Source: an uncultured Allomuricauda sp.
GTDB lineage: Bacteria > Bacteroidota > Bacteroidia > Flavobacteriales > Flavobacteriaceae
Assembly: GCF_947499585.1 (NCBI RefSeq)
Contig: NZ_CANMOO010000004.1
Coordinates: 62,001 to 126,000, forward strand
DNA length: 64,000 nt
Direction: 5' to 3'
In this document: piece after piece, positions 19,282 to 28,744 of the stretch
Layout: every line of letters begins with the position of its first letter
Position numbering within the stretch: the first letter of the stretch is position 1
The notes under the pieces: model-generated
The model's database searches: none
Told to the model about the DNA's origin: nothing
What the model saw: only the letters and a program-made list of their open reading frames with translations
Position numbers and translations under genes: made by a program

Positions 19282-21216
19282 ATGAAAAGCTGTACTCGAT
19301 TTATATTCTTAGGCATTTGTCTTTTGTTAATGGCTGTAAGCTGTAAAAAAACCGCCAAACAAGATGCTGTTGAAAAAGAAGACACTTATGTGGCTGATAA
19401 TTACACTAAGCAAGAAGTAGATATTGAAATGCGAGATGGCGTTACATTGCACACTACCATATATGCTCCCAAGGATGTTTCAAAAGAATATCCCATATTG
19501 ATGCAACGCACTCCCTATAGCTCAAGACCATATGGAGAGGGAAACTTTAGAAAGCAAATAGGGCCTAATATTCATTTAATGAAAGAGGGGAATATTGTAG
19601 TATATCAAGATGTAAGGGGCAGATGGTTGAGCGAAGGCCACTATGAAAATATGCGTGCCTATATTCCAAATAAAACTTCCGATGATCAAGTGGATGAAAG
19701 TTCGGATACGTATGACACCATTGAATGGTTGGTGAACAATGTGGAAAATAATAATGGTAAAGTGGGTGTTTGGGGAATTTCTTATCCAGGTTACTACGCA
19801 ACATATGCCACTATTGACGCACATCCTGCTCTAAAAGCATCTTCTCCACAAGCTTGCATTGGCGATTTCTTTTTTGATGATTTTCACCATAACGGGGCAT
19901 ATTTATTGAGTTATTTTAGAGTAACATCCCTTTTTGGTACACCAAGGCCAAACAATGATCAACCCATAGACACCGCTTGGTACACATTTCCTGATTTACA
20001 GACAGAAGACCAATATCAATTCTTTTTAGATGCAGGTCCTTTGAAAAACCTTAACTCATTTTTTGAATACGAAACTGTTGATACGCCCACCATGCGACCA
20101 GAAGGAGTAACTGACGATTATTTTTGGAATGAACTTAAAGAACATCCAAACTATGACGAGTTATGGCAGAGTCGCGGTTTGATTCAACATTTAGATAAAT
20201 CCAAGTCACACGTAGCCACCATGATTGTTGGTGGTTGGTTTGATGCTGAGGACCTCTACGGCCCGTTGGAAACCTATAAGAATATCGAAAAAAATAAGGA
20301 AAGTTATAATACCATGGTTTTTGGGCCATGGGACCATGGGCGATGGGCACGCCGGAATGGTCGCAGTTTAGTGGGTAATTATTATTTTGGAGATTCTATA
20401 TCAGAATTTTATCAGGAAAAGATTGAAACGAAATTTTTCAATCATTTTCTAAAGGATGAAGGCGGTGACAATAGTGGACTGCCAGAAGCTTATGTTTTCG
20501 ATTCAGGTAGAAAAGAATGGAAAGAATATGATTCTTGGCCACCCAAAGGCGTTGAAAAGCAAACGATGTTCCTTTCCGAAAATCAAGAATTGACTTCAGG
20601 ATTGAAAGAGGTTTCGGGTATTCAATTTGTAAGCGATATCAAAAAGCCGGTCCCGTATTCTGAGGATGTTAAGACCGTGTTTACCCCCAGAAAATACATG
20701 ACAGATGACCAGCGTTTTGCAGCTCGTCGTTCAGATGTGCTTGTTTTTGAAACCAATGTCATGGAAGAAGATTTGACTTTGGCCGGCGATATTTTAGCAA
20801 AGCTAAAAGTTGCAACTACTGGGACCGCGTCAGATTGGATCGTAAAGATTATCGATGTACATCCAGCCAATACGGAAACCAATGAGGAGATGCAGGATCA
20901 TCTTAAAATGAGCAATTATCATTTAATGATTCGAAGTGAAGTACTAAGAGGACGATTTAGAAATAGTTTTTCAAATCCAGAACCATTCACTCCAAATAAG
21001 AAAACTGATGTAACCATTAAATTGCAAGACGTTTTTCATACAATAAAGAAAGGCCACAAACTTCAGGTACAAGTGCAAAGCACCTGGTTCCCTCTAATAG
21101 ATTTGAATCCGCAGACCTACGTTGAAAATATATTCAAAGCGGATGAAACTGATTTTAAAACACAGACTCATACTGTTTTTACTGATTCAAATATTGAGTT
21201 TTCGATTTTAAAATGA
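19282..21216 (+). CDS. CocE/NonD (peptidase S15-type) hydrolase, lipoprotein
   Basis: 644 residues. The N-terminus ends MAVSC with Cys21 as likely lipidation site. The alpha/beta-hydrolase domain carries VGVWGISYPGYYAT with nucleophile Ser167 (G-x-S-Y-x-G) and GPWDHGRW with likely catalytic His352; a C-terminal jelly-roll (about 420-640) follows. The family includes cocaine esterase, glutaryl-7-ACA acylase and Xaa-Pro dipeptidyl peptidase, so ester or amide cleavage is expected, but the substrate is unknown. Probably anchored facing the periplasm. It overlaps the next gene by 4 bases, so the two are translationally coupled. Confidence 0.9.
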   Translation: MKSCTRFIFLGICLLLMAVSCKKTAKQDAVEKEDTYVADNYTKQEVDIEMRDGVTLHTTIYAPKDVSKEYPILMQRTPYSSRPYGEGNFRKQIGPNIHLMKEGNIVVYQDVRGRWLSEGHYENMRAYIPNKTSDDQVDESSDTYDTIEWLVNNVENNNGKVGVWGISYPGYYATYATIDAHPALKASSPQACIGDFFFDDFHHNGAYLLSYFRVTSLFGTPRPNNDQPIDTAWYTFPDLQTEDQYQFFLDAGPLKNLNSFFEYETVDTPTMRPEGVTDDYFWNELKEHPNYDELWQSRGLIQHLDKSKSHVATMIVGGWFDAEDLYGPLETYKNIEKNKESYNTMVFGPWDHGRWARRNGRSLVGNYYFGDSISEFYQEKIETKFFNHFLKDEGGDNSGLPEAYVFDSGRKEWKEYDSWPPKGVEKQTMFLSENQELTSGLKEVSGIQFVSDIKKPVPYSEDVKTVFTPRKYMTDDQRFAARRSDVLVFETNVMEEDLTLAGDILAKLKVATTGTASDWIVKIIDVHPANTETNEEMQDHLKMSNYHLMIRSEVLRGRFRNSFSNPEPFTPNKKTDVTIKLQDVFHTIKKGHKLQVQVQSTWFPLIDLNPQTYVENIFKADETDFKTQTHTVFTDSNIEFSILK

Positions 21217-21884
21217 AAATAGCTTCAGCTAAGAAAATTAAGCAACCATGGCCCACCAAAGCGGTTATGGAACAAATTTATGAGGCTAAACTTTGGGGAG
21301 ACAATGGTTCTGATTTTTATTCTGGCCATGGATCGCATTGCCCTGAATTGGTCAACCCGTATGTCGATGTCTTGCAATCGTTTTTAAAATCTTTTGAAAA
21401 TCCATTAACAGTTTGTGATTTAGGTTGTGGAGATTTCAATATTGGTGCAGCATTGGCTGGGGACACCAAAAAATACATTGCGGTGGATATTGTTGAAGAA
21501 CTGATCAACTTTAACACGAAGAAATTTCAAAGTCCAAATTTGGAATTCCATTGTTTGGATATAGCAAAAGATAGCCTGCCATCAGCAGATTGCGCTATTC
21601 TAAGGCAAGTATTGCAACATTTATCCAATTCGGAAATCAAAAGTATTGTAGGCAAGCTCTATGATTATAAATATGTTATTTTAACAGAGCATTTGCCTCA
21701 ACACGATTTCCCCTCCAATACCGATATCATTTCTGGTCAAGGAATTCGATTAAAAAAACAAAGTGGTGTGGATTTGTGCAAAGCTCCATTTCATTTAAAA
21801 GTAAAGGAAGCAAAACAGCTATTGTCTCTTGATTCTCCAAATAATGACGGGTGTTTGATAACGACCTTGTTTAAAATGTTCTGA
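21213..21884 (+). CDS. Class I SAM-dependent methyltransferase
   Basis: 223 residues, overlapping the S15-type hydrolase stop by 4 bases. Motif I is VCDLGCGDFNIGAAL (about 67-81), followed by the acidic end of beta-2 (IAVDIVEELI) and CLDIAKDSLPSADCAILRQVLQHLSN, which matches motifs for Rossmann methyltransferases. No signal peptide, so cytoplasmic. The substrate cannot be inferred; translational coupling to a lipoprotein hydrolase is odd for a cytoplasmic enzyme. Confidence 0.85.
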   Translation: MKIASAKKIKQPWPTKAVMEQIYEAKLWGDNGSDFYSGHGSHCPELVNPYVDVLQSFLKSFENPLTVCDLGCGDFNIGAALAGDTKKYIAVDIVEELINFNTKKFQSPNLEFHCLDIAKDSLPSADCAILRQVLQHLSNSEIKSIVGKLYDYKYVILTEHLPQHDFPSNTDIISGQGIRLKKQSGVDLCKAPFHLKVKEAKQLLSLDSPNNDGCLITTLFKMF

Positions 21885-21974
21885 GTGTGAGAAATCTATC
21901 GGTCATATCCTTGAAAAATCACTGGAATTCGCAAAATTTCCAAAAATCATTAGGATATTAAAAGATTCTGCCTT

Positions 21975-21982
21975 TATATTTG
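21975..21982 (+). promoter_or_regulatory. Candidate -7 box for the first SAM-I leader (TATATTTG)
   Basis: Exact TAnnTTTG match about 30 bases before the aptamer's first helix, placing a transcript start near 21989. No clear -33 seen. Confidence 0.45.
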
Positions 21983-22011
21983 TCCTAATAAGTTCAAACA
22001 CGTATTGAATA

Positions 22012-22120
22012 GTTATCAAGAAAGGTGGAGGGAATAGACCCTATGAAGCCTTAGCAACCCTTGACTTCCAACGTCATGAAGGTGCTAAATTCTATCCTAA
22101 GTAATTTAGGAATAGATAAC
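22012..22120 (+). promoter_or_regulatory. SAM-I (S-box) riboswitch upstream of metY
   Basis: The sequence follows the S-box closely: P1 GTTATC (22012-22017) pairs with GATAAC (22115-22120). Between them come AAGAAAGGTGGAGGGAATAG, ACCCTATGAAGCC, TTAGCAACCC, AAGGTGCTAAATTC and a variable P4 hairpin. The element sits in the 357-base gap 21885-22241, which contains no gene. S-box aptamers bind SAM and shut off downstream expression, fitting a homocysteine-forming gene first in the transcript. The core is almost identical to the copy at 36057-36169. Confidence 0.95.
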
Positions 22121-22168
22121 AGTCATCGATTTATATCGATTTCACTTTCTTATAACTTTTTGATTTAT

Positions 22169-22207
22169 CCTATCAACCTTTGGATTGAATAGGGTTTGGC
22201 TTTTTAT
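22169..22207 (+). terminator. Possible expression-platform terminator of the first SAM-I riboswitch
   Basis: CCTATCAA (22169-22176) can pair with TTGAATAGG (22185-22193, one bulge), and a T-rich run starts at 22201. The run is eight bases from the stem, so this is a weak terminator call. An alternative pairing of GGGTTTGGCTT with the aptamer's AAGCC and AACCC segments is also possible. Confidence 0.35.
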
Positions 22208-22241
22208 TTTATCGATTCTAATAATTTAAAAAACTGAAATC

Positions 22242-23534
22242 ATGAGTGATCAAAAATTTTCAACCAATGCCTTGCATGCAGGACACGACACCACCCAAAC
22301 TGGTGGCACTAGGGCAGTACCTATTTATCAAACAACATCTTACGTTTTTAACGACACAGAACATGCTGCTAATCTATTTTCGTTAGCAGAACTTGGGTTT
22401 ATTTACACACGTTTAAATAACCCTACCAATCAAATACTTCAAGATAGGCTTGCTGCTATTGAAGGTGGAGTGGGAGCTGTAGTTTTTGCATCAGGCACAG
22501 CAGCCATTTCCACTGGATTGTTGACGCTGTTAAAAGCTGGCGACCACATAGTGGCATCTAGCAGTTTGTATGGAGGTACATTTAACTTATTAAATGTAAC
22601 ATTACCTCGATTTGGCATTACTACCACCTTTGTGGATGCATCCGACCCTTCAAAATTTAAAGATGCGGTACAAGAAAATACTAGAGCGTTCTTTGTGGAG
22701 TCTTTGGGCAATCCTAAACTGGATGTGCTGGATTTAAAAGCTATTTCCAAAGAGGCGAAAACAGCTAAGGTGCCATTCATTGTTGATAATACCGTGGCAA
22801 CTCCTGGATTGTTAAATCCGATAGAGCATGGTGCAAACCTTGTAATTCATTCATTGACCAAATATATTGGGGGGCAAGGTAACTCTCTAGGGGGTGCTAT
22901 TATTGATGCTGGTACCTTTGATTGGACCAATGGTAAATTTCCTGAATTTACAGAACCATCTGCAGGATATCATGGTTTGGTTTATAGTGAAGCCTTAGGT
23001 GCTGCTGCATTTACTTTTAAATTGATTTTGGAAGGCTTGCGTGATTTTGGTGGTGCCTTAAGTCCATTTAATGCCTTTCAAATTATTCAAGGCCTAGAAA
23101 CTTTGCCAGTAAGAATCAAGCAGCATAGTGAAAATGCTTTGGCTTTAGCAGAATGGTTGCAGGATAGAGATGAAGTAGCTTGGGTAAACTACCCTGGGTT
23201 AAAAGGGAATAAATACTATAAGCTGGCTCAAGAATACTTACCAAAAGGGCAAAGTGGCTTGGTGACTTTTGGGGTAAAAGGTGGTTTTGAAACTGCAAAA
23301 AAATTGACTGATGCTACCAAGATATTCTCATTGTTGGCAAATATTGGCGATACCAAATCTTTAATTATTCATCCAGCAAGTACAACGCATCAGCAATTGA
23401 ACGAAGAGCAACAAGCAGATGCCGGAGTATCTCAAGACTTGATTCGATTATCAGTTGGGCTAGAAGATTTATCTGATTTGAAAGCTGATTTAGAACATGC
23501 GTTTTCAACAATTGATAAGTCGGTTTTGGCTTAA
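22242..23534 (+). CDS. metY: O-acetylhomoserine sulfhydrylase (PLP enzyme)
   Basis: Adds sulfide to O-acetylhomoserine to give homocysteine. 430 residues, the length of MetY rather than of cystathionine gamma-synthase (about 390). The start FSTNALHAGHDT and the VPIYQTTSYVFNDTEHAANLF block are MetY-like. PLP Lys207 lies in HSLTKYIGGQGNSLGG, and HPASTTHQQLNEEQQ is the C-terminal signature. It is the first gene after a SAM-I riboswitch and is followed at 13 bases by the MetX-ThrA fusion, which makes its substrate. Confidence 0.95.
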   Translation: MSDQKFSTNALHAGHDTTQTGGTRAVPIYQTTSYVFNDTEHAANLFSLAELGFIYTRLNNPTNQILQDRLAAIEGGVGAVVFASGTAAISTGLLTLLKAGDHIVASSSLYGGTFNLLNVTLPRFGITTTFVDASDPSKFKDAVQENTRAFFVESLGNPKLDVLDLKAISKEAKTAKVPFIVDNTVATPGLLNPIEHGANLVIHSLTKYIGGQGNSLGGAIIDAGTFDWTNGKFPEFTEPSAGYHGLVYSEALGAAAFTFKLILEGLRDFGGALSPFNAFQIIQGLETLPVRIKQHSENALALAEWLQDRDEVAWVNYPGLKGNKYYKLAQEYLPKGQSGLVTFGVKGGFETAKKLTDATKIFSLLANIGDTKSLIIHPASTTHQQLNEEQQADAGVSQDLIRLSVGLEDLSDLKADLEHAFSTIDKSVLA

Positions 23535-23547
23535 TAAATAATATTTT

Positions 23548-26500
23548 ATGCTCAAGCATATTACCATACAAAACTATACCACCTTAAATGGCGTTGTTGA
23601 AGATTTACAATTATCCTATCAGGTTTTTGGGGAGAAATTGCACACTGCGCCTATTGTTTTGGTGAATCATGCGCTTACAGGAAACTCCAATGTTACGGGA
23701 GAAGAAGGGTGGTGGTCAGATTTAATTGGTAAGGACAGATGTATTAATACAGATACCTATACCATTTTGGCTTTCAATATTCCAGGAAACGGATATGATG
23801 GTTTTGTTATTGATAATTATAAGGATTTTGTTGCTGGTGATATTGCACGGATTTTTCTTTCGGGATTGGAGCAACTTAAAATTGAACGGTTGTATGCAAT
23901 TATTGGTGGTTCATTGGGCGGAGGCATTGCATGGGAGATGACTGCACTGAATCCAAAGATTACTGAACATTTAATCCCTGTAGCTTCTGATTGGAAGTCT
24001 ACAGATTGGTTGATAGCAAATTGCCAAATCCAAGAACAGTTTTTGGTAAATTCTAAACAACCAGTTCACGATGCACGGATGCACGCTATGCTATGTTATA
24101 GAACTCCGGAATCTTTTAAAGAGCGTTTTAAGCGAAGCACCAATGAAGAACTTCAGGTTTTCAATGTAGAAAGTTGGTTGATGCATCATGGTGAAAAACT
24201 ACAGGAACGATTTCAGCTGTCAGCATATAAATTGATGAACCAACTGTTGAAGACCATCGATATTACTAGAAATGGAGATGATGCTTTTAACTTGATTCAG
24301 CAAAGCGAAACGAAGATTCATATAATTGGTGTTAATTCAGATTTGTTTTTTACTGCTGAAGAAAACAAAGAAACATTTAGGCATTTGGCTCAGGCAAATG
24401 CAAACGTGACATATGGTGAGGTACAGTCTCTACATGGGCATGATGCCTTTTTGATTGAGTTTAAACAACTGGAAAATCTTTTGGAAACTGTTTTTAGCAA
24501 AAATGGAATAACAGACCGCATAAAAATTCTAAAATTTGGTGGTAAATCTTTGGCTAATGGAGAAGGGATTGAAAATGTTCTAAAAATCATTTCAAAAAGA
24601 GCAAAAGAAAGGGAAAATTTTGCGGTGGTACTTTCAGCTAGGGATAAAGCAACGGATCAGTTGGAATCCATGCTTAAAAAAGCTGCAAAAGGAAAGGATT
24701 TCAGAGAAGATTTAAATCTTTTTTCAAACTACCAAAAAAGCGTTTATTCCAAAACCGATATAAAGGAAGAACTTCAGCATATAGAAAAGCTATTAAAGGG
24801 AGTTTCACTTACAGGGGATTATAGTTTAAAAACCAAGGATGAATTACTTTCCTACGGGGAATTGCTTTCCGGAAAAGTTGTAACCGGCTTATTGATAGAA
24901 TCTGGAATAAAAGCGCAGCTTATTGATTCTAGGGCGTTGATTAAAACAGATGATACCTTTAATAATGCAGAGGTCGACGAAGCAATTTCAAAAGAAAATG
25001 TAATTCTTTGTTTTAAGGAATTGGACTCAGATGTTGTGCCCATTATTACAGGTTTCATAGCATCTAATAGAGAAGGAGAGACTACAACTTTAGGAAGAAA
25101 TGGAAGTAACTATTCAGCAGCGCTGTTGGCCAATTTTTTAGATGCCGAAGAACTTGTGAACTACACTCATGTAGATGGTATTTTTACGGCAAATCCAGAT
25201 TTAGTTACCGATGCTAAGTTAATAGATGTTATTTCCTATGCTGAGGCCAACGAGTTGGCAAATTTTGGAGCTAATATTCTGCATGCGAAGACCATTATTC
25301 CGCTTATTGAAAAGAACATTCCCTTGCGTATTCTTAATACGTTCAATAACGATAATAAAGGAACTCTTGTAGGCCCCAAAACTGAAAATGGAGGTATAAA
25401 ATCTTTGTCTGTAATAGAGGATGTTGCGTTGGTTAACCTAGAAGGAAGAGGTCTTTTGGGCAAAGTAGGAATTGATGCCCGTATTTTTAAGGCCTTAGGA
25501 CAAAACAATATAAATGTTGGGATAATCTCTCAAGGCTCTTCCGAAAGAGGGATTGGTTTGGTCGTGGAATCCAAAAAGGCCCAAAAAGCAAAAAAAGTAT
25601 TGGATTTGGAGTTTGAAACGGATTATAGTTCTTATGACATCAATCAGATTACAGTGATGGAAGACGTTTCGGTGATTTCAATTGTTGGGATGGATTTAAG
25701 CACTTTCCATAAACCATTTAATGCTTTGGTGAAAAATCAAATTGTCCCTTTACTTTTTAATAATACGGTTTCAGGAAAGAATGTGAGTTTGGTGGTTAAA
25801 AAATCCGACTTGCACAAGGCCATCAATGTAGTTCATGGTCAAATTTTTGGAATTGCAAAGAAAATCAATCTGGCCATTTTTGGGCATGGTAACGTGGGAG
25901 CAACCTTGATAGATCAGATTTTGGATTCTGAAAAAAATATTGAACTACGAAAAGGAATAGACCTTAGAGTCTTTGCTGTGTCAAATTCGAGAAAAGTATT
26001 GCTCAATGCAAATGGAATAGCAAAAAGTTGGAAAAAGGATTTGGATACAGGAGGGAAACCATATCAAATAGAAGACATTGTAGCTTTTGCTAAAGAGAAT
26101 CATTTGGAGAATTTAATAGCTGTAGATAACACTGCAAGTGAAGCGTTTGTTTCCAACTACGAACTTTTCATTACGCATGGGTTTGATTTGGTTTCATCCA
26201 ATAAAATTGCCAATACTTTAGGTTTTGATTATTATAAATCAATTAGAAGTCATCTCGAAAAAAATCAAAAGCAGTATCTCTATGAAACCAATGTTGGGGC
26301 TGGGTTACCACTTATAGATACTATAAAACTGTTACATCTTTCTGGAGAGAATATTACCCGTATAAAAGGTGTTTTCTCAGGCTCGTTAAGTTATATTTTC
26401 AATACTTTTTCAGAAAAGGAAGCATCATTTTCTACCATTGTAAAAGAAGCAATGGACAAAGGGTATACTGAGCCCGATCCAAGAGAAGACCTTTCCGGCA

Positions 26501-26934
26501 ATGATGTAGGCAGGAAGTTATTGATTTTAGCACGCGAATTGGACTTGCAAAATGAATTTTCAGATATTGAGATTGACAATCTAATCCCTAAACCATTACA
26601 ATCAATCAATTTTGATGAGTTCATGGATAACATTTCAGAAATGGATGAAAGGTTCAGCAAGATTAAGCAAGATCAAAAAGACGGGTTTGTATTGCGGTAT
26701 ATTGGTGACCTACATGGTGATTTGCAACAGGATAAAGGAATATTGGAAGCAAAATTGGTGTCTGTTCCAAAAGAAAGTGCTTTAGGGCAGGTTAAAGGTT
26801 CAGACTCCATAATTGAAATTTATACAGAATCATATGGCGAAAACCCCTTAGTGATTCAAGGGGCAGGAGCGGGTGCTGCGGTAACCGCCAGAGGAGTTTT
26901 TGGAGATATTTTAAGAATAGCAGAAAAAATATAA
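23548..26934 (+). CDS. thrA: Trifunctional-looking fusion: MetX-like acyltransferase + aspartokinase + homoserine dehydrogenase
   Basis: One 1128-residue frame. Residues 1 to about 320 are a homoserine O-acetyltransferase-like alpha/beta hydrolase with nucleophile Ser122 in GGSLGGG, Asp265 in GVNSD and His298 in HGHDAFL, a complete triad. Residues 325 to about 615 are aspartokinase (KFGGKS at 329-334), with two ACT-like regulatory segments to about 760. Residues 772-1128 are homoserine dehydrogenase (GHGNVG 779-784, then PREDLSGNDVGRK). The E. coli ThrA part is about 820 residues; the extra N-terminus is the MetX domain. It would link aspartate phosphorylation, homoserine formation and homoserine acetylation. 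The MetX domain is shorter than free-standing MetX (about 370), so its activity needs testing. Confidence 0.92.
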   Translation: MLKHITIQNYTTLNGVVEDLQLSYQVFGEKLHTAPIVLVNHALTGNSNVTGEEGWWSDLIGKDRCINTDTYTILAFNIPGNGYDGFVIDNYKDFVAGDIARIFLSGLEQLKIERLYAIIGGSLGGGIAWEMTALNPKITEHLIPVASDWKSTDWLIANCQIQEQFLVNSKQPVHDARMHAMLCYRTPESFKERFKRSTNEELQVFNVESWLMHHGEKLQERFQLSAYKLMNQLLKTIDITRNGDDAFNLIQQSETKIHIIGVNSDLFFTAEENKETFRHLAQANANVTYGEVQSLHGHDAFLIEFKQLENLLETVFSKNGITDRIKILKFGGKSLANGEGIENVLKIISKRAKERENFAVVLSARDKATDQLESMLKKAAKGKDFREDLNLFSNYQKSVYSKTDIKEELQHIEKLLKGVSLTGDYSLKTKDELLSYGELLSGKVVTGLLIESGIKAQLIDSRALIKTDDTFNNAEVDEAISKENVILCFKELDSDVVPIITGFIASNREGETTTLGRNGSNYSAALLANFLDAEELVNYTHVDGIFTANPDLVTDAKLIDVISYAEANELANFGANILHAKTIIPLIEKNIPLRILNTFNNDNKGTLVGPKTENGGIKSLSVIEDVALVNLEGRGLLGKVGIDARIFKALGQNNINVGIISQGSSERGIGLVVESKKAQKAKKVLDLEFETDYSSYDINQITVMEDVSVISIVGMDLSTFHKPFNALVKNQIVPLLFNNTVSGKNVSLVVKKSDLHKAINVVHGQIFGIAKKINLAIFGHGNVGATLIDQILDSEKNIELRKGIDLRVFAVSNSRKVLLNANGIAKSWKKDLDTGGKPYQIEDIVAFAKENHLENLIAVDNTASEAFVSNYELFITHGFDLVSSNKIANTLGFDYYKSIRSHLEKNQKQYLYETNVGAGLPLIDTIKLLHLSGENITRIKGVFSGSLSYIFNTFSEKEASFSTIVKEAMDKGYTEPDPREDLSGNDVGRKLLILARELDLQNEFSDIEIDNLIPKPLQSINFDEFMDNISEMDERFSKIKQDQKDGFVLRYIGDLHGDLQQDKGILEAKLVSVPKESALGQVKGSDSIIEIYTESYGENPLVIQGAGAGAAVTARGVFGDILRIAEKI

Positions 26935-28103
26935 TGAAGAACGAGAGGAAATTTGAAACAGAAGCGATAAGAACACAGTTGGAGCGCACACAATTTTTAG
27001 AGCATTCCACTCCACTGTATCTGACATCCAGTTTTGTATTTGAGAACGCAGAGGATATGAGAGCTTCTTTTGCGGAGGAGAAAGAACGTAATATTTATTC
27101 AAGGTATTCCAATCCAAACTCTTCAGAGTTTATAGATAAGGTATGTAAAATGGAAGGCGCAGAAAATGGCTTTGCATTTGCTTCTGGCATGGCAGCTGTT
27201 TTTTCAACATTTGCTGCTTTATTGGAGAGTGGGGATCATATTGTCTCGGCCAAAAGTATTTTTGGTTCTACACATACACTTTTCACTCAATTTTTCCCCA
27301 AATGGAATGTTGGCACAAGTTACTTTGATATCAATAATTTAGAGGCTGTTGAGGAACTAATTACTCCTAACACAAAAATTATATATGCTGAATCACCTAC
27401 AAATCCAGGTGTTGATGTTTTGGATTTGGAGATTTTAGGAAACATTGCCAAAAAGCATAACCTCATATTCATTATTGATAATTGTTTTGCATCACCCTAT
27501 TTACAGCAACCCATAAAATTTGGTGCGGATTTGGTAATTCATTCTGGGACAAAACTGATGGATGGCCAAGGAAGGGTTTTGGCTGGAATTACGGTTGGGA
27601 GCAATGAGCTTATTGATAAAATCTACAGATTTTCACGTATTACAGGACCTTCGCTTTCTCCATTTAATGCATGGGTGTTGTCCAAAAGTTTGGAAACTTT
27701 GGCACTTAGAGTTGATAGACATTGCTCCAATGCATTGCAATTGGCAACATACTTAGAAAGTCATAAGAAAATAGATTGGGTAAAATATCCATTTCTTAAG
27801 TCGCACCCTAAGTACGAGATTGCAAAAAAACAAATGAAAGCTGGCGGATGTGTAGTAGCTTTTGAGGTGAAAGGAGGGCTGGAGGCCGGAAAAAAATTCT
27901 TTGATGCAATTAAGTTGTTGTCCCTTTCCGCCAATTTAGGTGATTCTAGGAGTATTGTAACGCATCCAGCATCAACTACCCATAGCAAATTGACCAAAGA
28001 AGAACGGGAGTCTGTTGGAATTTCTGATGGTATGGTGCGGGTTTCGGTTGGTTTGGAACATATTGATGATATTATAGCAGATATTGAACAAGCGCTGGGG
28101 TAA
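26934..28103 (+). CDS. Second trans-sulfuration PLP enzyme (cystathionine gamma-synthase / O-succinylhomoserine sulfhydrylase type)
   Basis: 389 residues of the Cys/Met metabolism PLP family. The start overlaps the previous stop by one base (TAATG). PLP Lys207 lies in HSGTKLMDGQGRVLAG; RYSNPNSSEF, the SPTNPGVDVLDL segment and HPASTTHSKLTKEER complete the signature. Length and motifs fit MetZ or MetB better than MetY; sulfide or cysteine as sulfur donor cannot be decided from sequence. Having it beside MetY gives two parallel routes from activated homoserine. Confidence 0.88.
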   Translation: MKNERKFETEAIRTQLERTQFLEHSTPLYLTSSFVFENAEDMRASFAEEKERNIYSRYSNPNSSEFIDKVCKMEGAENGFAFASGMAAVFSTFAALLESGDHIVSAKSIFGSTHTLFTQFFPKWNVGTSYFDINNLEAVEELITPNTKIIYAESPTNPGVDVLDLEILGNIAKKHNLIFIIDNCFASPYLQQPIKFGADLVIHSGTKLMDGQGRVLAGITVGSNELIDKIYRFSRITGPSLSPFNAWVLSKSLETLALRVDRHCSNALQLATYLESHKKIDWVKYPFLKSHPKYEIAKKQMKAGGCVVAFEVKGGLEAGKKFFDAIKLLSLSANLGDSRSIVTHPASTTHSKLTKEERESVGISDGMVRVSVGLEHIDDIIADIEQALG

Positions 28104-28151
28104 AGCACTATAATAGGGAGGTCAATTGTTAATTTTCCCTATATTCGTAAG

Positions 28152-28562
28152 ATGCTCTCCAAGAAGACAAAATATGGCTTAAAAGCCCTTACATATCTCG
28201 CTTCAATAGATAGTAAGGAGCCCGTTCAAATTGCTGAAATAGCCAAACATGAAAACATTTCTCAGAAGTTTTTAGAAAGTATTTTACTAACTCTTAGACG
28301 AAATGGATTTTTAGGCTCTAAAAAAGGAAAGGGTGGGGGATACTATTTGATCAAGGAACCAAAGGATATTTTAATGACCTCAGTAATGCGGGTATTGGAA
28401 GGACCTATTGCCATGGTGCCTTGCGTTAGTCTTAATTTCTATGAAAAGTGTGATGACTGCCCTGATGAAAATAAATGCTCAGTCAATAAGTTAATGCTCC
28501 AAGTAAGGGACAGTGCTCTTGAAGTATATAGAAACAATACCTTGGCAGATTTGATTTCCTAA
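28152..28562 (+). CDS. Rrf2-family transcriptional regulator
   Basis: 136 residues: a winged helix at 1-70 (KYGLKALTYLAS, ISQKFLESILLTLRRNGFLGSKKGKGGGYYL) and a C-terminal part with four cysteines at 91, 100, 103 and 109. IscR and related members bind an Fe-S cluster with three Cys in this region, whereas CymR does not. The Cys spacing here is not the IscR pattern, so cluster binding is only possible. Placed 49 bases after the trans-sulfuration gene and just before the sulfate-reduction operon, it is the obvious candidate regulator of sulfur assimilation, through the repeated element at 28633, 28713 and 31962. Confidence 0.92.
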   Translation: MLSKKTKYGLKALTYLASIDSKEPVQIAEIAKHENISQKFLESILLTLRRNGFLGSKKGKGGGYYLIKEPKDILMTSVMRVLEGPIAMVPCVSLNFYEKCDDCPDENKCSVNKLMLQVRDSALEVYRNNTLADLIS

Positions 28563-28632
28563 TTAAGATTCTTCATTTTTTTTGAGTTTTGGTCGAAATA
28601 TTTATAATAAATCATATTGCATTTGTTATAAT

Positions 28633-28648
28633 CTATAAAAACCATAGG
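28633..28648 (+). promoter_or_regulatory. Putative Rrf2 operator, upstream copy
   Basis: CTATAAAAACCATAGG resembles the first 16 bases of the elements at 28713 and 31962 (shared pattern CTATnAAAnCnATAGG). It lies about 65 bases upstream of the predicted -7 box of the sulfate operon. Confidence 0.4.
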
Positions 28649-28698
28649 GTAAATGTAATTTTATTATCCTTTTAACGATTTACTTTGATAAATAATTC

Positions 28699-28706
28699 TA
28701 TTTTTG
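28699..28706 (+). promoter_or_regulatory. Candidate -7 box of the sulfate-reduction operon (TATTTTTG)
   Basis: Exact TAnnTTTG match 38 bases before the DUF2061 ATG. The operator-like repeat at 28713-28732 begins at about +1, a position suited to repression. Confidence 0.45.
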
Positions 28707-28712
28707 ATTATC

Positions 28713-28732
28713 CTATTAAATCTATAGGAATA
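28713..28732 (+). promoter_or_regulatory. Putative Rrf2 operator at the sulfate operon start
   Basis: CTATTAAAT-CT-ATAGGAATA is identical in 18 of 20 positions to the element just before the sulfite reductase gene (31962-31981). With the preceding C it has inverted arms CCTAT/ATAGG. Its location directly after the predicted -7 box suggests an operator. Confidence 0.5.
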
Positions 28733-28744
28733 TAATAATTAGCA

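Noticed and set aside
26380..26940. Possibility that the MetX-ThrA fusion arises from an assembly or frameshift error
   Set aside because: The frame is continuous through the domain boundary near 24500 with no overlapping stops or restart sites; resequencing would settle it, but the sequence gives no sign of error.
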